Source: Acidobacteriota bacterium
GTDB lineage: Bacteria; Acidobacteriota; Blastocatellia; Pyrinomonadales; Pyrinomonadaceae
Assembly (NCBI GenBank): GCA_016703965.1
Contig: JADJBB010000021.1
Span: 682,001 to 746,000, forward strand
Direction of reading: 5' to 3'
Length of the DNA: 64,000 nucleotides
The position numbers and the translations under genes were made by a program. Numbering within the stretch: the first letter of the stretch is position 1; the number at the start of each line of letters is the position of its first letter. Shown here piece after piece: positions 1 through 8,479 of the stretch. The notes under the pieces were generated by a model. That model saw only the letters and a program-made list of their open reading frames with translations, was not told where the DNA came from and searched no databases.

Positions 1-1319
1 CAGAAAGGCTTGCCGTCGAGCCACGAATTCTGCGGAAAACTGCCATCCGGCTTTTGCTGAACCTTCAGCAAAAAATCCAAAGCCCGCTCCGCCGCCGCCC
101 TATCGCCAAGCGCCATGTACGCCGTAAAAACCTGATACAGATCGCGTGCCCAAACGAGATGATATCCGCCGACATTATTTTCGTTCGCATTCTCACCACC
201 GCCCCACGGAACCGTCAAACTAGCAATATTCGCCCCACGCGCAGTCTTATCTTCAAGAGCCTTTAACTGCATCGCAGCCATGTTGAACTGGGCCTGGAAT
301 TTGGGATCGACTTTAGGGATGGTTTTGACGTAATCGGCCCACTCGCGTTCATACTCAACAAAAAGGCGTTCGACATAATCTGCAAATTTTGAGGCCTCCC
401 GTTTTGGTGGTGTAGTCCAATCTTTGAACGCGTACTGAATCCACGATCTGAATGGCTCTTTGACTACGTCATCGATCGTTCGAGCAAACGACAGAGTTAC
501 AACGAAGTTCCTAGGGTGTGTAACGCGAGCGATCTGAACGATATTTCCACTTTCAGCATTTGTTTGTCGGCTGTTTATCGTTCCACCCTTGCGAAGCTGT
601 GTAAGACCATCGTTCGGACCGATCGGACCTGTCCATGCTTCTTCCATCTTACCGCTGATATGGAGAAATGATGAGATCTCGCCGTCATAGCCAACGAATC
701 CGGAGAGAACATCTTTTGATCTTTGATCCGAGGGATCAGATGGCTTAGCGAGGTAGTACGCGCCGCTGTCGTGCATGCCGCTATTTGCCAGAGAGGGATC
801 GTAAAAGACGTACAATCGCAGGCCGCTCACTTTTGGCAGAAATTCAACTTTTATCAAGATGGAGTTACTTTTTTGATCGGCTGCATAGGTTTTAGAGATC
901 TTCCATTTCCCTGACTTCGCCGTATTCACCTGCTGAAATGTCAGCGAATCAGGCCGTAGGACTTTGATCTCGTGGATCGCGTCGTCCTGCTCGGTTTCGA
1001 CCTTTTTTGTTTTGGGATCGACGACGAGGAATTGCAGGAGGTGAACATTCGCAACCGTCACATCCGGATAATAAACCTCGGTCATCACGCCCTGAGCGAG
1101 TGTGAACCAGACCTTTGATTCGAGCGAAGCGGATGTGCCGACGGCTTGTTTACCGGCGGTCGCCCACTGGGCGTCCTTGCCTGGGCCGCCGGGTGAGATG
1201 GTTTGGGCTGTGATGGCGAGCGAGAAAAGAATTAACGACAGATGGATAAAGATGGACACGGATAAGAAACGGTACACAGGAAAGATTACCCACGTTTTGC
1301 TTTTAGCGCTGATTTCCAT
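1..1319 (-). CDS. Glucoamylase / glucan 1,4-alpha-glucosidase (GH15), C-terminus beyond window
   Basis: This reading frame is open from the ATG at 1319 to the window edge, so the C-terminal part of the catalytic domain is missing. A hydrophobic leader ending near AITAQT indicates export. It is followed by the bacterial glucoamylase N-terminal beta-sandwich domain (PGGPGKDAQWATAGKQAVGT, VYYPDV) and the start of the (alpha/alpha)6 barrel (NNVGGYHLVWARDLYQVF, PQNSWLDG). By family it releases glucose from starch or maltodextrin ends, here presumably in the periplasm or outside. An in-frame TAA lies ten codons upstream, so the start cannot be farther out. It is the last visible gene of the minus-strand starch locus, 46 bp after the alginate-lyase-like gene. 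Oddly, the signal-peptide codons overlap one arm of an inverted repeat. Confidence 0.93.
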   Translation of the reverse strand, partial: MEISAKSKTWVIFPVYRFLSVSIFIHLSLILFSLAITAQTISPGGPGKDAQWATAGKQAVGTSASLESKVWFTLAQGVMTEVYYPDVTVANVHLLQFLVVDPKTKKVETEQDDAIHEIKVLRPDSLTFQQVNTAKSGKWKISKTYAADQKSNSILIKVEFLPKVSGLRLYVFYDPSLANSGMHDSGAYYLAKPSDPSDQRSKDVLSGFVGYDGEISSFLHISGKMEEAWTGPIGPNDGLTQLRKGGTINSRQTNAESGNIVQIARVTHPRNFVVTLSFARTIDDVVKEPFRSWIQYAFKDWTTPPKREASKFADYVERLFVEYEREWADYVKTIPKVDPKFQAQFNMAAMQLKALEDKTARGANIASLTVPWGGGENANENNVGGYHLVWARDLYQVFTAYMALGDRAAAERALDFLLKVQQKPDGSFPQNSWLDGKPF

Positions 1320-1352
1320 CTTTTCTTATCTGTGTCTATCCGTGTCCATCTG
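1239..1352. repeat. Imperfect inverted repeat of the ATGGACACGGATAAG type
   Basis: The arm at 1239-1269 (GATGGACACGGATAAGAAA core) is repeated as an imperfect reverse complement at 1322-1352. The left arm lies inside the signal-peptide codons of the glucoamylase gene and the right arm lies just upstream of its ATG. It resembles the small dispersed repeats seen in many environmental bacterial genomes; the second arm has an extra GATAGACACA segment. Confidence 0.75.
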
Positions 1353-1365
1353 AGGTAAAACTCGA

Positions 1366-2577
1366 CTAAAGCAGCAAAAGCCAGTCGCGGTCGTCTGGTG
1401 ACATGGATGGGATCGCCGATAACGCGGCCTTGAATTTGTCGTCGCGGTATTTATCTTTGGCTTTCCTCATCTGGTCGTAGAGGCGTTCGCCGAGGAGCGG
1501 CTCGATCTGCTGGTATTCCCATTTTTTCTTGCCGTCGGCGAAGGGATACAGCCAGTCGAACGCCTTACGAATGCTGCGGCCGTCCGATGTTTGATAGCTC
1601 CAGAGGTCGATGCCGACAGCGTCGCCGAGCAGGGCGAGCTCAACAAATCCGCCCAGATTCATCGTGCTGTAGCTCCACGCCTTGGTGCGTTCGAGCTCGA
1701 GCGGCTGTTTGCCGTCGGGCTCGATCTGTTTGGCGATGCGGTTTGCTTTTGCCGATTCGATCAGCTTTTTGGCGATATCGGGTTTACCCGCGAACAAAGC
1801 GAACGATGCGACCTGAACGTCGTAGATCGTGCCGTGATTGTTCTTAGCCGCAGCCTCGTCGCGGCCGTTTTTGCTTTCGGTGAGCCACGTGACGTATTTG
1901 CCGAACCAGGTTTCGAGGCCGGCTTGATCGTCTTTTGTCCAGGCTTTTGAAGCCGCGAGCAATCCGATCGAGTCAACGACGCGGATCAGGCCGTGGGTCT
2001 CAATGATCCCGATACCGCGTCCCGTATTCAGCCCCGGTATTGCCTGCGCGTATTCCAGATGCGGGTTCATTTTCGTTTTTGCACCGAGGAACCACATCCG
2101 CAGGATCGTCGCGGCTCGTGCGGCATATTCTTCTTTTCCGGTGAAGTAATAGCCGATCGACAGCGTCTCGACGGTCTTTACCATGTCGTCCATCAGCGTG
2201 TGATCGGGATATTGCAGGATCTCGGGGTTTCGCTCGCCGTCGCGGCGGATGTATGGGAAGCCGGTTTTCGTGTCCGGATTCTTCCAGAAATACGGAGCCT
2301 GGCTCATGTAATCGTGCTTATCGCCGCTCGGCGGTGAGGCAGTTTTCGACGTAACGGGAGCGATCTCGACCTTTAGGGCCCTGTCAGCGTCTGACGTCAG
2401 CCGCTTGATCGAACGTACGTATTGCGCGGCGGTTTTTGGATCAAGAACCGCTTTGCGGCGTTCCTGCAGAGTTTTCGCGTTAAGCACGTACACTCTCGGT
2501 GCAGTCTGGCCCAAGGGAACAGTTGCTGAAATGAAAAATAATGAGATAAGAGAAAGCAAGCCTGTAAGTTTTCGCAT
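1366..2577 (-). CDS. Secreted alginate-lyase-family (alpha/alpha-toroid) protein
   Basis: 403 residues with a signal peptide (hydrophobic residues 5-20, QTA cleavage region). The body matches the Alginate_lyase Pfam family: PYFWKNPDTKTGFPYIRRDG near residue 95, the AQAIPGLNTGRGIGIIETHG segment near 180, and an NNHG motif at 246-249 corresponding to the Asn-His catalytic motif of PL5-type lyases. The family depolymerises uronate polysaccharides by beta-elimination, but many members are uncharacterised. Its place inside a starch operon is unexpected and the substrate cannot be read from sequence. It is spaced 29 bp from the upstream small secreted protein. Confidence 0.85.
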   Translation of the reverse strand: MRKLTGLLSLISLFFISATVPLGQTAPRVYVLNAKTLQERRKAVLDPKTAAQYVRSIKRLTSDADRALKVEIAPVTSKTASPPSGDKHDYMSQAPYFWKNPDTKTGFPYIRRDGERNPEILQYPDHTLMDDMVKTVETLSIGYYFTGKEEYAARAATILRMWFLGAKTKMNPHLEYAQAIPGLNTGRGIGIIETHGLIRVVDSIGLLAASKAWTKDDQAGLETWFGKYVTWLTESKNGRDEAAAKNNHGTIYDVQVASFALFAGKPDIAKKLIESAKANRIAKQIEPDGKQPLELERTKAWSYSTMNLGGFVELALLGDAVGIDLWSYQTSDGRSIRKAFDWLYPFADGKKKWEYQQIEPLLGERLYDQMRKAKDKYRDDKFKAALSAIPSMSPDDRDWLLLL

Positions 2578-2606
2578 TTTTCTGCTACTTGGATCGATCG
2601 AAGGAG

Positions 2607-3158
2607 CTATTTTGATAGTGTAAACTTACCATCTTTCCAAACAAGGTCGTGGAGCTTTTTGCCTTTGTTCCAGTCGGTGCCGTTCTCGTCTTTCTCAAAG
2701 ACCTGAACGGTCGTACCGTTTCGCGGCAATTCGTAAACGTATTTTTCTTTGCTGTAATTCGCGATCGATTTACGCGAAACGTCGGTCCATTTCCCGGCTT
2801 TATAATCGAGAAAAACTGTCCACGGCGTATCCTCAATGCCGCCTTCGCCGTAGGTGTAAAAGCCGATCAGATAGCTGCCGTTCGGACGTTTGAAAAGGGC
2901 CATCACAAAGCCTTCCTGAGCCGCGTCGCCATAGCCGCTCATGTAGCCGTTAGCGGTGTCTTCGACCTTGAGATACCGTTTCAAATACTCTGGCTTTTGC
3001 TTCGATCTCGGCATGGTCATGCAGCAATCGAGGCTGAAATATTTGTCGGGCAGCACCATGAAGAAATCTCGCACGGTCTTCGGCGTTTTTGACTGAGCCG
3101 AGGCTGCCAATGGCAAGAGAGCAATTACGAATGTGAGCCAGATAAGTCGCTTTTTCAT
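2607..3158 (-). CDS. Small secreted protein of unknown function
   Basis: 183 residues with a clean signal peptide (MKKRLIWLTFVIALLPLAASAQS). The mature part is beta-rich with several aromatic residues, an adjacent Cys pair (LDCCMTMP, near residue 46) and no recognisable catalytic motif. It lies in the starch operon between the lipoprotein GH13 (17 bp upstream) and the alginate-lyase-like gene. Export plus position suggest an accessory role at the cell surface or in the periplasm, but no function can be assigned. Confidence 0.8.
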   Translation of the reverse strand: MKKRLIWLTFVIALLPLAASAQSKTPKTVRDFFMVLPDKYFSLDCCMTMPRSKQKPEYLKRYLKVEDTANGYMSGYGDAAQEGFVMALFKRPNGSYLIGFYTYGEGGIEDTPWTVFLDYKAGKWTDVSRKSIANYSKEKYVYELPRNGTTVQVFEKDENGTDWNKGKKLHDLVWKDGKFTLSK

Positions 3159-3175
3159 ATCGGTTTAGACGAGTT

Positions 3176-4579
3176 TTACTTTCGTTTGAATATTCTAAAC
3201 CCAAAACTGTCTAAACTTAGCGTTGGCAATGCGACATTTGCCTTCGCGGGCGGCTTTGATTTTTCATCGTCAGGCGGCAGCGGGTTGCCGATGTTTGGCG
3301 TGATCTCCTCAAAATTTCCGCTTGCTTCGACCGAGCCAAAAAACGGTGCGTTGGTCATGTTGATCGCGATCAGCAGTTCCTCATTGCCCGAGCGGCGTGT
3401 GAACGTCAGGACGCGGTTCTCGTCCGAATTCTTTAGCCAATTAACATCGCCGCGACGAAGGGCGACGCTGCTTTTTCGCAAAGAAGTCATTGCCTTGTAG
3501 AAACGCGGAAATTCGGGCCGGCGTTCAGCGAATTGCCAGAAGATCGGCAGCTTTTCGAATAGTGCCGGAGCACCGGATTCGGCGGTATCGCCAACTTCCA
3601 TTCCGTTGTATATCAGCGGCACACCGTCGAGCGTGAAGGCGAGCGTCTGAGCCGCGAGAGCACCTTTCTCGCCAAATCGCACGATCGCCCGGCGTTCGTC
3701 GTGATTGTCGGAGAAACGCATGCGGATCGAGCCTTTCGCGAAAGTCGCGGCCTGCTCTTCCCATATCCTCCTCAAGGCTGACGCTGGCTTTACGCCCTGC
3801 ATAACCTCGGTCAAAGCGCCGTGCATATTCCACGAATAATCGACATCGAAAGCTTTCACGAGCAGGTCCGCCTTTTCGGCTTCGGCGAGCCATATGGTAT
3901 TTGCCTTTACTTTATCAACCTCGGCTCGGGCTTCTTCCCAGAAATCGGTCGGAATGAACAGCGCCACATCGCACCGAAAACCGTCGAGGTCGTAATCGCG
4001 GATCCAGCTTTTGAAATTCTCGATGATGTATTTCCGAACGGCCGGTTTTTCGTAATCGAGCCCCGCGACATCTGCCCAATCAGGAACGGGCGGAATGATC
4101 TCGCCTTTTTCATTCTTTTTGTAGAATTCTGGATGCTCGGTGATAAGTTTGTTGTCCCAGGCGGTATGGTTGACGACGACGTCGATGATGACTTTTAAGC
4201 CGCGTTTGTGGGCTTCGGCGACGAGGCGTTTGAGATCGGCGGGCGTTCCGTAATCGGGATTGACGCCGTAATAATCTCGAACCGCATATGGCGAACCGAC
4301 CGAACCTTTCTTCTTGACCTGCCCGATCGGATGAACCGGCATCAGCCACAAAACATCGGCGCCAAGGTTCTTAATGCGGTCGAGATCTGCCGTGATCGAA
4401 TTAAAATCGCCTTTTTGCGAATACGCGCGTTCCCAGATCTGATAGATAACCGCGTCGCGAATCCAATCTTGCGAGCTGCGAGCAGTTTCCTTAGAAACGT
4501 CCCGCGATGGCTGCTGGCCAAAAACGCAGCTCGCAAGAAAGATGGAAATTACCGAGAGTATTAAAATTCGCTTCTGCAT
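3176..4579 (-). CDS. Alpha-amylase family lipoprotein (GH13)
   Basis: 467 residues. The N-terminus ends in a lipobox (FLASC, Cys18), so it is probably a lipoprotein. The GH13 barrel carries all conserved regions: VIIDVVVNHT (residues 130-139), GFRCDVA with the nucleophile Asp204, IWLAEAE with the acid/base Glu233, and FSDNHDE with Asp294. It should hydrolyse alpha-1,4-glucans or oligosaccharides, probably in the envelope. A C-terminal beta domain follows from about residue 380. It sits 7 bp after the sugar transporter gene, consistent with one transcript coupling hydrolysis and uptake. Confidence 0.93.
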   Translation of the reverse strand: MQKRILILSVISIFLASCVFGQQPSRDVSKETARSSQDWIRDAVIYQIWERAYSQKGDFNSITADLDRIKNLGADVLWLMPVHPIGQVKKKGSVGSPYAVRDYYGVNPDYGTPADLKRLVAEAHKRGLKVIIDVVVNHTAWDNKLITEHPEFYKKNEKGEIIPPVPDWADVAGLDYEKPAVRKYIIENFKSWIRDYDLDGFRCDVALFIPTDFWEEARAEVDKVKANTIWLAEAEKADLLVKAFDVDYSWNMHGALTEVMQGVKPASALRRIWEEQAATFAKGSIRMRFSDNHDERRAIVRFGEKGALAAQTLAFTLDGVPLIYNGMEVGDTAESGAPALFEKLPIFWQFAERRPEFPRFYKAMTSLRKSSVALRRGDVNWLKNSDENRVLTFTRRSGNEELLIAINMTNAPFFGSVEASGNFEEITPNIGNPLPPDDEKSKPPAKANVALPTLSLDSFGFRIFKRK

Positions 4580-4586
4580 AATGACA

Positions 4587-5918
4587 TTAGTGGCTGCCGC
4601 CGCCGATTCCCTCGATCTTCGCTGCTCCGATATCTTTTACAACCAGTACGGAGACTGCCGCGACGAGCATTGAGATGCCGCCGAGGATGACCGCGTTCAG
4701 TGGGTTATTGCCAAGTATTGACTTGTAGATCTGCGGCGTCAGGAAACTCTGAACGACCTGCGGAATAACGATGAACAAATTGAAAACACCCATGTAAACG
4801 CCCATTCTTTCCGGCTTGATCGCTCCGGCGAGAATGACATAGGGCATCGAAAGGACCGAAGCCCAGGCAATGCCGACGCCGATCATTCCGATCCAGAGAA
4901 AGTATGGATTACCAGCAAAATACGTCGATATAAGCCCAAGGCCGCCGCAGGTCAGGCAGATCATGTGTACGCCCTTGCGGCCTATCTTTGCAGCGAGTGG
5001 CGGAATGCCGAAGGCGACAAGAAAGCAAACCAGGTTATAGATCGCAAAGCACACGCCGCCCCATTCGGTTCCTTGCTTAAATAGGTCAGAATGGTCGTCG
5101 ACCGCTCCGAAAACGTGACGAGCAACGGTCAGCCCGTAGAATTGCCACATGAACGGCAAAGCAAACCACGTGAAAAATTGGACGATCGCGAGTTGCTTCA
5201 TGGTTGTCGGCATCTCGCGGAATGCGTCACCGACTTCTTTTAGGATATTCCCGACGATGCTGCCCTCGGCATTCTTTCTGCGAAAACTCTCGATGTCATC
5301 CGGCGGAAATTCGTCTGTCGTAAAGACAGTCCAAAGAACCGCGCTCAGGAATGCCGCCGCTCCGACGATGAATGCGATCAGCGTTGAATACGGAATGCCG
5401 CTCTTCATTATTCCAACCACGCCAAGCCAGGTAAGGATGTATGGCAGGGCATTCGCGAGCGTCGATCCGATGCCGATAAAGAACGATTGCATCACGAATC
5501 CGAGCGTCCGCTGCTCCTCAGGCAGTTTGTCGCCGACGAATGCACGGAACGGTTCCATCGTGATATTGATCGACGCGTCCATTATCCAAAGCAAGCTCGC
5601 CGCCATCCAAACTGCAGACGAATTCGGCATCAGGATCAAACAAATACTCGCGATGATCGCACCGACCAGAAAGAACGGACGGCGACGCCCGAGCCGCGTC
5701 CATGTCCGGTCGCTCATCGCCCCGACGATCGGCTGGATCAGCAACCCCGTGAGCGGCCCGGCAAGCCAGAGATATGGCAGCGAACTCTCATCAGCGCCGA
5801 GATATTTGTAGATCGGCGACATATTCGCCATCTGCAATCCCCAGCCGAACTGGATGCCGAGAAAGCCGAAGCTCATGTTCCAGATCTGCCAGAATGTTAA
5901 CTTTGGTTTGTTTTGCAT
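4587..5918 (-). CDS. MFS sugar transporter, SLC45/sucrose-maltose-carrier-like
   Basis: 443 residues with about 12 hydrophobic helices, opening with KLTFWQIWNMSFGFLGIQFGW and carrying the MFS loop signature SDRTWTRLGRRRPF after helix 2. The layout, including IMDASINITMEPFRAFVGD in helix 4, fits bacterial members of the SLC45-like sugar/H+ symporter group. In this locus it is the obvious inner-membrane carrier for maltose or maltodextrins released by the exported GH13 and GH15 enzymes. It ends 7 bp before the lipoprotein amylase gene. Substrate is inferred from context. Confidence 0.88.
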   Translation of the reverse strand: MQNKPKLTFWQIWNMSFGFLGIQFGWGLQMANMSPIYKYLGADESSLPYLWLAGPLTGLLIQPIVGAMSDRTWTRLGRRRPFFLVGAIIASICLILMPNSSAVWMAASLLWIMDASINITMEPFRAFVGDKLPEEQRTLGFVMQSFFIGIGSTLANALPYILTWLGVVGIMKSGIPYSTLIAFIVGAAAFLSAVLWTVFTTDEFPPDDIESFRRKNAEGSIVGNILKEVGDAFREMPTTMKQLAIVQFFTWFALPFMWQFYGLTVARHVFGAVDDHSDLFKQGTEWGGVCFAIYNLVCFLVAFGIPPLAAKIGRKGVHMICLTCGGLGLISTYFAGNPYFLWIGMIGVGIAWASVLSMPYVILAGAIKPERMGVYMGVFNLFIVIPQVVQSFLTPQIYKSILGNNPLNAVILGGISMLVAAVSVLVVKDIGAAKIEGIGGGSH

Positions 5919-5932
5919 AACGTTTTATCTGC

Positions 5933-5962
5933 CCGCGAAATACGCGAAAAGGACGCGAAAAA
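5933..5962. repeat. Short CGCGAAA-type tandem repeat
   Basis: The 67-bp gap between the SusA-like GH13 and the transporter contains three iterations of a GCGAAA-like word (CCGCGAAATACGCGAAAAGG, then ACGCGAAAA). It belongs to the class of very short dispersed intergenic repeats; no function is evident. Confidence 0.5.
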
Positions 5963-5985
5963 TAGGAATAGGTCTAGAACGAATT

Positions 5986-7875
5986 TCATCGCAGAGTTAC
6001 GCCGCGCAGAATGCGAGCAGAACGAGCCGGCAGCTCGACATTTACGCTGCCGTTCTTTACTTCGAAGGACCGAGGCTCGTCAAGCAGATCTACAAACGAG
6101 CCATTGGTCTTCGTCTGCTTGATCATCGACACATCGAACGTTACCGTTGCAGGCTTCGTCTCGTTGTTGAAAACGACCACAATTGCTTCCTTGTCGGTCA
6201 TGCGTGCGTACGCCATCTGCTGTTCTTCGTCGAGCAGGTCAATGGTTTTGCCGCGGCGGAGCGGTTCGAATGTTTGACGGAGTTTTCCGAGTTTTGCCAG
6301 GTGATCCCAAACGTCTTTTTCCACCGCGTTTCTTCCTGGTGCGGCGAACTTGTCGATGCCGTCAGCCGGAAAACCGCCAGGGAAATCACGCCTGTTTTCC
6401 GGGTCGCCGCCGCTTTTCATGGCGATCTCGTCGCCGTAATAAAGGATCGGCGTGCCGCGTGAGGTCATGATGAGCGTGTTTGCGAGTTTCAGGCCTTCGA
6501 CGGTCGCTCCGGGTTCGCCGAGAAAGCGTCCGACGTCGTGATTGCCGAGGAAAGTCGAGAGAACCTCGGGCCGCGGGTAGAGCCAGTCGTGGGCGAATGC
6601 CTGTGAGACCGCACGGATCGATTTTCCCTGGGCGAACGCATCGCGGATCGCGTAATACGTTGTGAAATCGAAGAGCGTGTCGATCTGCGTGTCGATGCCG
6701 TCGTGGCCTTTGCGGCCGGTCTGAAAATACGAGAGCAATGCCGGATCGCCGTCGAAAAGCTCGCCGAGAATGTTTACCTTTGGATATTGACGCTTGATCG
6801 CGGCTCCCCATTTCGCCCAAAAGGTACGCGGCACGTGCGGCAGCGTATCCATACGGATCGCGTCGTAACCGACTCGCTCGATCCACCAAATGCTGTTCTG
6901 GATCAGGTATTTTTCGACCTCGGGATCGTCCTGGTTAAAGTCGGGAAGAATATCGACGAACCATCCTTCGAGATTGCGCCGCTGCGTCTGGTAGGACGCG
7001 CGCGGATTCATCGTCGTCCATTTTTGCCAGTTGTTCGAGAGATGATTGTCGGCGGTGCCGTTCCACCAGCTCGGTGTCGGCGGATCATTTGCCCAGACGT
7101 GATACGGCCCGGTGTGGTTGGCGACCTGATCCTGGACCATTTTGAGGCCCATAGCGTGGGCTTTGTCGACCAGCTCTTTTAATTTATCAACATCGCCGAA
7201 ATGCTCATCGACGCTGTACATATCGACCGCGCCGTAGCCGTGGTATCCCGTGGTTTTTTCCCCGTCGTAAACTTCCTTTTCGTCGAGCTTGTTGTTGTTG
7301 TCGTAGATCGGTGTCGTCCAGATCGCGGTCACTCCGAGCGATTTGAGATAGGGGAGTTTGCTGATGATGCCCTCGAGATCGCCGCCGTGATATCGCCGCG
7401 TTTTGCTGCGGTCGTAAAGGCCTTTTGAGATCGCGGGGTCATTATTTGAAGTGTCACCGTCAGCAAACCGGTCAGGCATCAGCAGGTAGATGACGTCGTC
7501 CGGCGAGAATCCTTGATATTTCCCAACTGCCGACGGCCGCGAGTTGACCTCAAAATCGAATGTAGTTGTTTTACCGTTTCCGTTAACCGACAGTTTCTTT
7601 ATGCCCGGAGCCGTTGTTGGTGGAATCGTAAGATCAAAGAACAGATAATGGCCGTTCTCGCTGTGTTTGTAATTGCCGGCACTCAAACCGGTAGGAACTG
7701 TGACCGTCGCACTCTTCAGGCCGGTGCCGCGAAGCAGCACGCGGACCGGGTTGATCGTCATTCCCGTCCACCAATTCGGCGGATCTATTTTTTCGACTGT
7801 CGGGGTCTGAGCCGCCGCCGGTAGAACGTAGGCAGCTAAAAGCAAGACTATTATGAGGCGTATTTTATTTTGCAT
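5986..7875 (-). CDS. Periplasmic neopullulanase/cyclomaltodextrinase (GH13, SusA-like)
   Basis: 629 residues with a signal peptide (LLLAAYVLPAAAQ), an N-terminal cyclomaltodextrinase-type beta domain (residues ~27-115, IDPPNWWTGM start) and a GH13 barrel. Catalytic residues are visible: Asp343 in DAIRMDTLPH, Glu372 in ILGELFDG, and Asp447 in FLGNHDVGR. A C-terminal beta domain closes the protein. By family it cleaves maltodextrins, cyclodextrins or pullulan to maltose and panose in the periplasm. Its start overlaps the preceding membrane-protein gene by 11 bp, which implies translational coupling. Confidence 0.94.
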   Translation of the reverse strand: MQNKIRLIIVLLLAAYVLPAAAQTPTVEKIDPPNWWTGMTINPVRVLLRGTGLKSATVTVPTGLSAGNYKHSENGHYLFFDLTIPPTTAPGIKKLSVNGNGKTTTFDFEVNSRPSAVGKYQGFSPDDVIYLLMPDRFADGDTSNNDPAISKGLYDRSKTRRYHGGDLEGIISKLPYLKSLGVTAIWTTPIYDNNNKLDEKEVYDGEKTTGYHGYGAVDMYSVDEHFGDVDKLKELVDKAHAMGLKMVQDQVANHTGPYHVWANDPPTPSWWNGTADNHLSNNWQKWTTMNPRASYQTQRRNLEGWFVDILPDFNQDDPEVEKYLIQNSIWWIERVGYDAIRMDTLPHVPRTFWAKWGAAIKRQYPKVNILGELFDGDPALLSYFQTGRKGHDGIDTQIDTLFDFTTYYAIRDAFAQGKSIRAVSQAFAHDWLYPRPEVLSTFLGNHDVGRFLGEPGATVEGLKLANTLIMTSRGTPILYYGDEIAMKSGGDPENRRDFPGGFPADGIDKFAAPGRNAVEKDVWDHLAKLGKLRQTFEPLRRGKTIDLLDEEQQMAYARMTDKEAIVVVFNNETKPATVTFDVSMIKQTKTNGSFVDLLDEPRSFEVKNGSVNVELPARSARILRGVTLR

Positions 7876-8479
7876 GTTTCCAAAAAAGTATTGCGCGGCA
7901 CACCGCGATCAAAACAAAGGCAATTACGATGTATTCAGCGATCCGGATCATGTCCACCAGGTACCAGGCGATCTCGACATTTTCGCCGCCGATCCGCGAC
8001 ACGCATATGAAAGCCTGGCCAAATTCAGTGCCGTCAGATGTTTCTATCGAAACTACTTCTCTCGCCAGCCTTGAGGCTGTAGGGCAAAGAAGCTCCAGCG
8101 GCTTGTTGTAGAAGGCGTTTCCGGCCCCGTCGAATATAAATCCCAAGAAGGCAAACAATCCGACATAAAGCCAGACCGAGTCTTCGGAAAACTTGAAACG
8201 GAGCGGAAAGACTGCGTCATGGTATTTCCAGAGAAATACCGCCCCAAAGATCAGGAGAGCGACTGACGCGAGGCCTTCGACGTAATAGAACGAGAATTTG
8301 AGAGCCAGCATTGCGACAAAAAACAACATCGCTCCAGCGACAAAGAAGACATTCACATGCCTCTCAAAAAGATCATCAAACCAATTCCGCAAGGCTCTCG
8401 TCCTCGAGCGAGGAGCGGCTGAAGTTCGAGCTGCCTTTGCATTCTTGGTCTTTTTCTTAGCTTCCGACGCTCCGGCCAT
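7865..8479 (-). CDS. Predicted inner-membrane protein nested between malQ and susA-like gene
   Basis: 204 residues. A basic, Ala/Lys/Arg-rich N-terminal tail (residues 1-35) is followed by about four hydrophobic helices (roughly 43-61, 68-86, 102-118, 178-198), with a soluble loop containing two Cys between helices 3 and 4. I do not recognise the family. It overlaps malQ by 23 bp at its 5' end and the GH13 gene by 11 bp at its 3' end, so it is tightly coupled to maltodextrin metabolism. An accessory or regulatory membrane role is only an inference. Confidence 0.8.
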   Translation of the reverse strand: MAGASEAKKKTKNAKAARTSAAPRSRTRALRNWFDDLFERHVNVFFVAGAMLFFVAMLALKFSFYYVEGLASVALLIFGAVFLWKYHDAVFPLRFKFSEDSVWLYVGLFAFLGFIFDGAGNAFYNKPLELLCPTASRLAREVVSIETSDGTEFGQAFICVSRIGGENVEIAWYLVDMIRIAEYIVIAFVLIAVCRAILFWKHAK

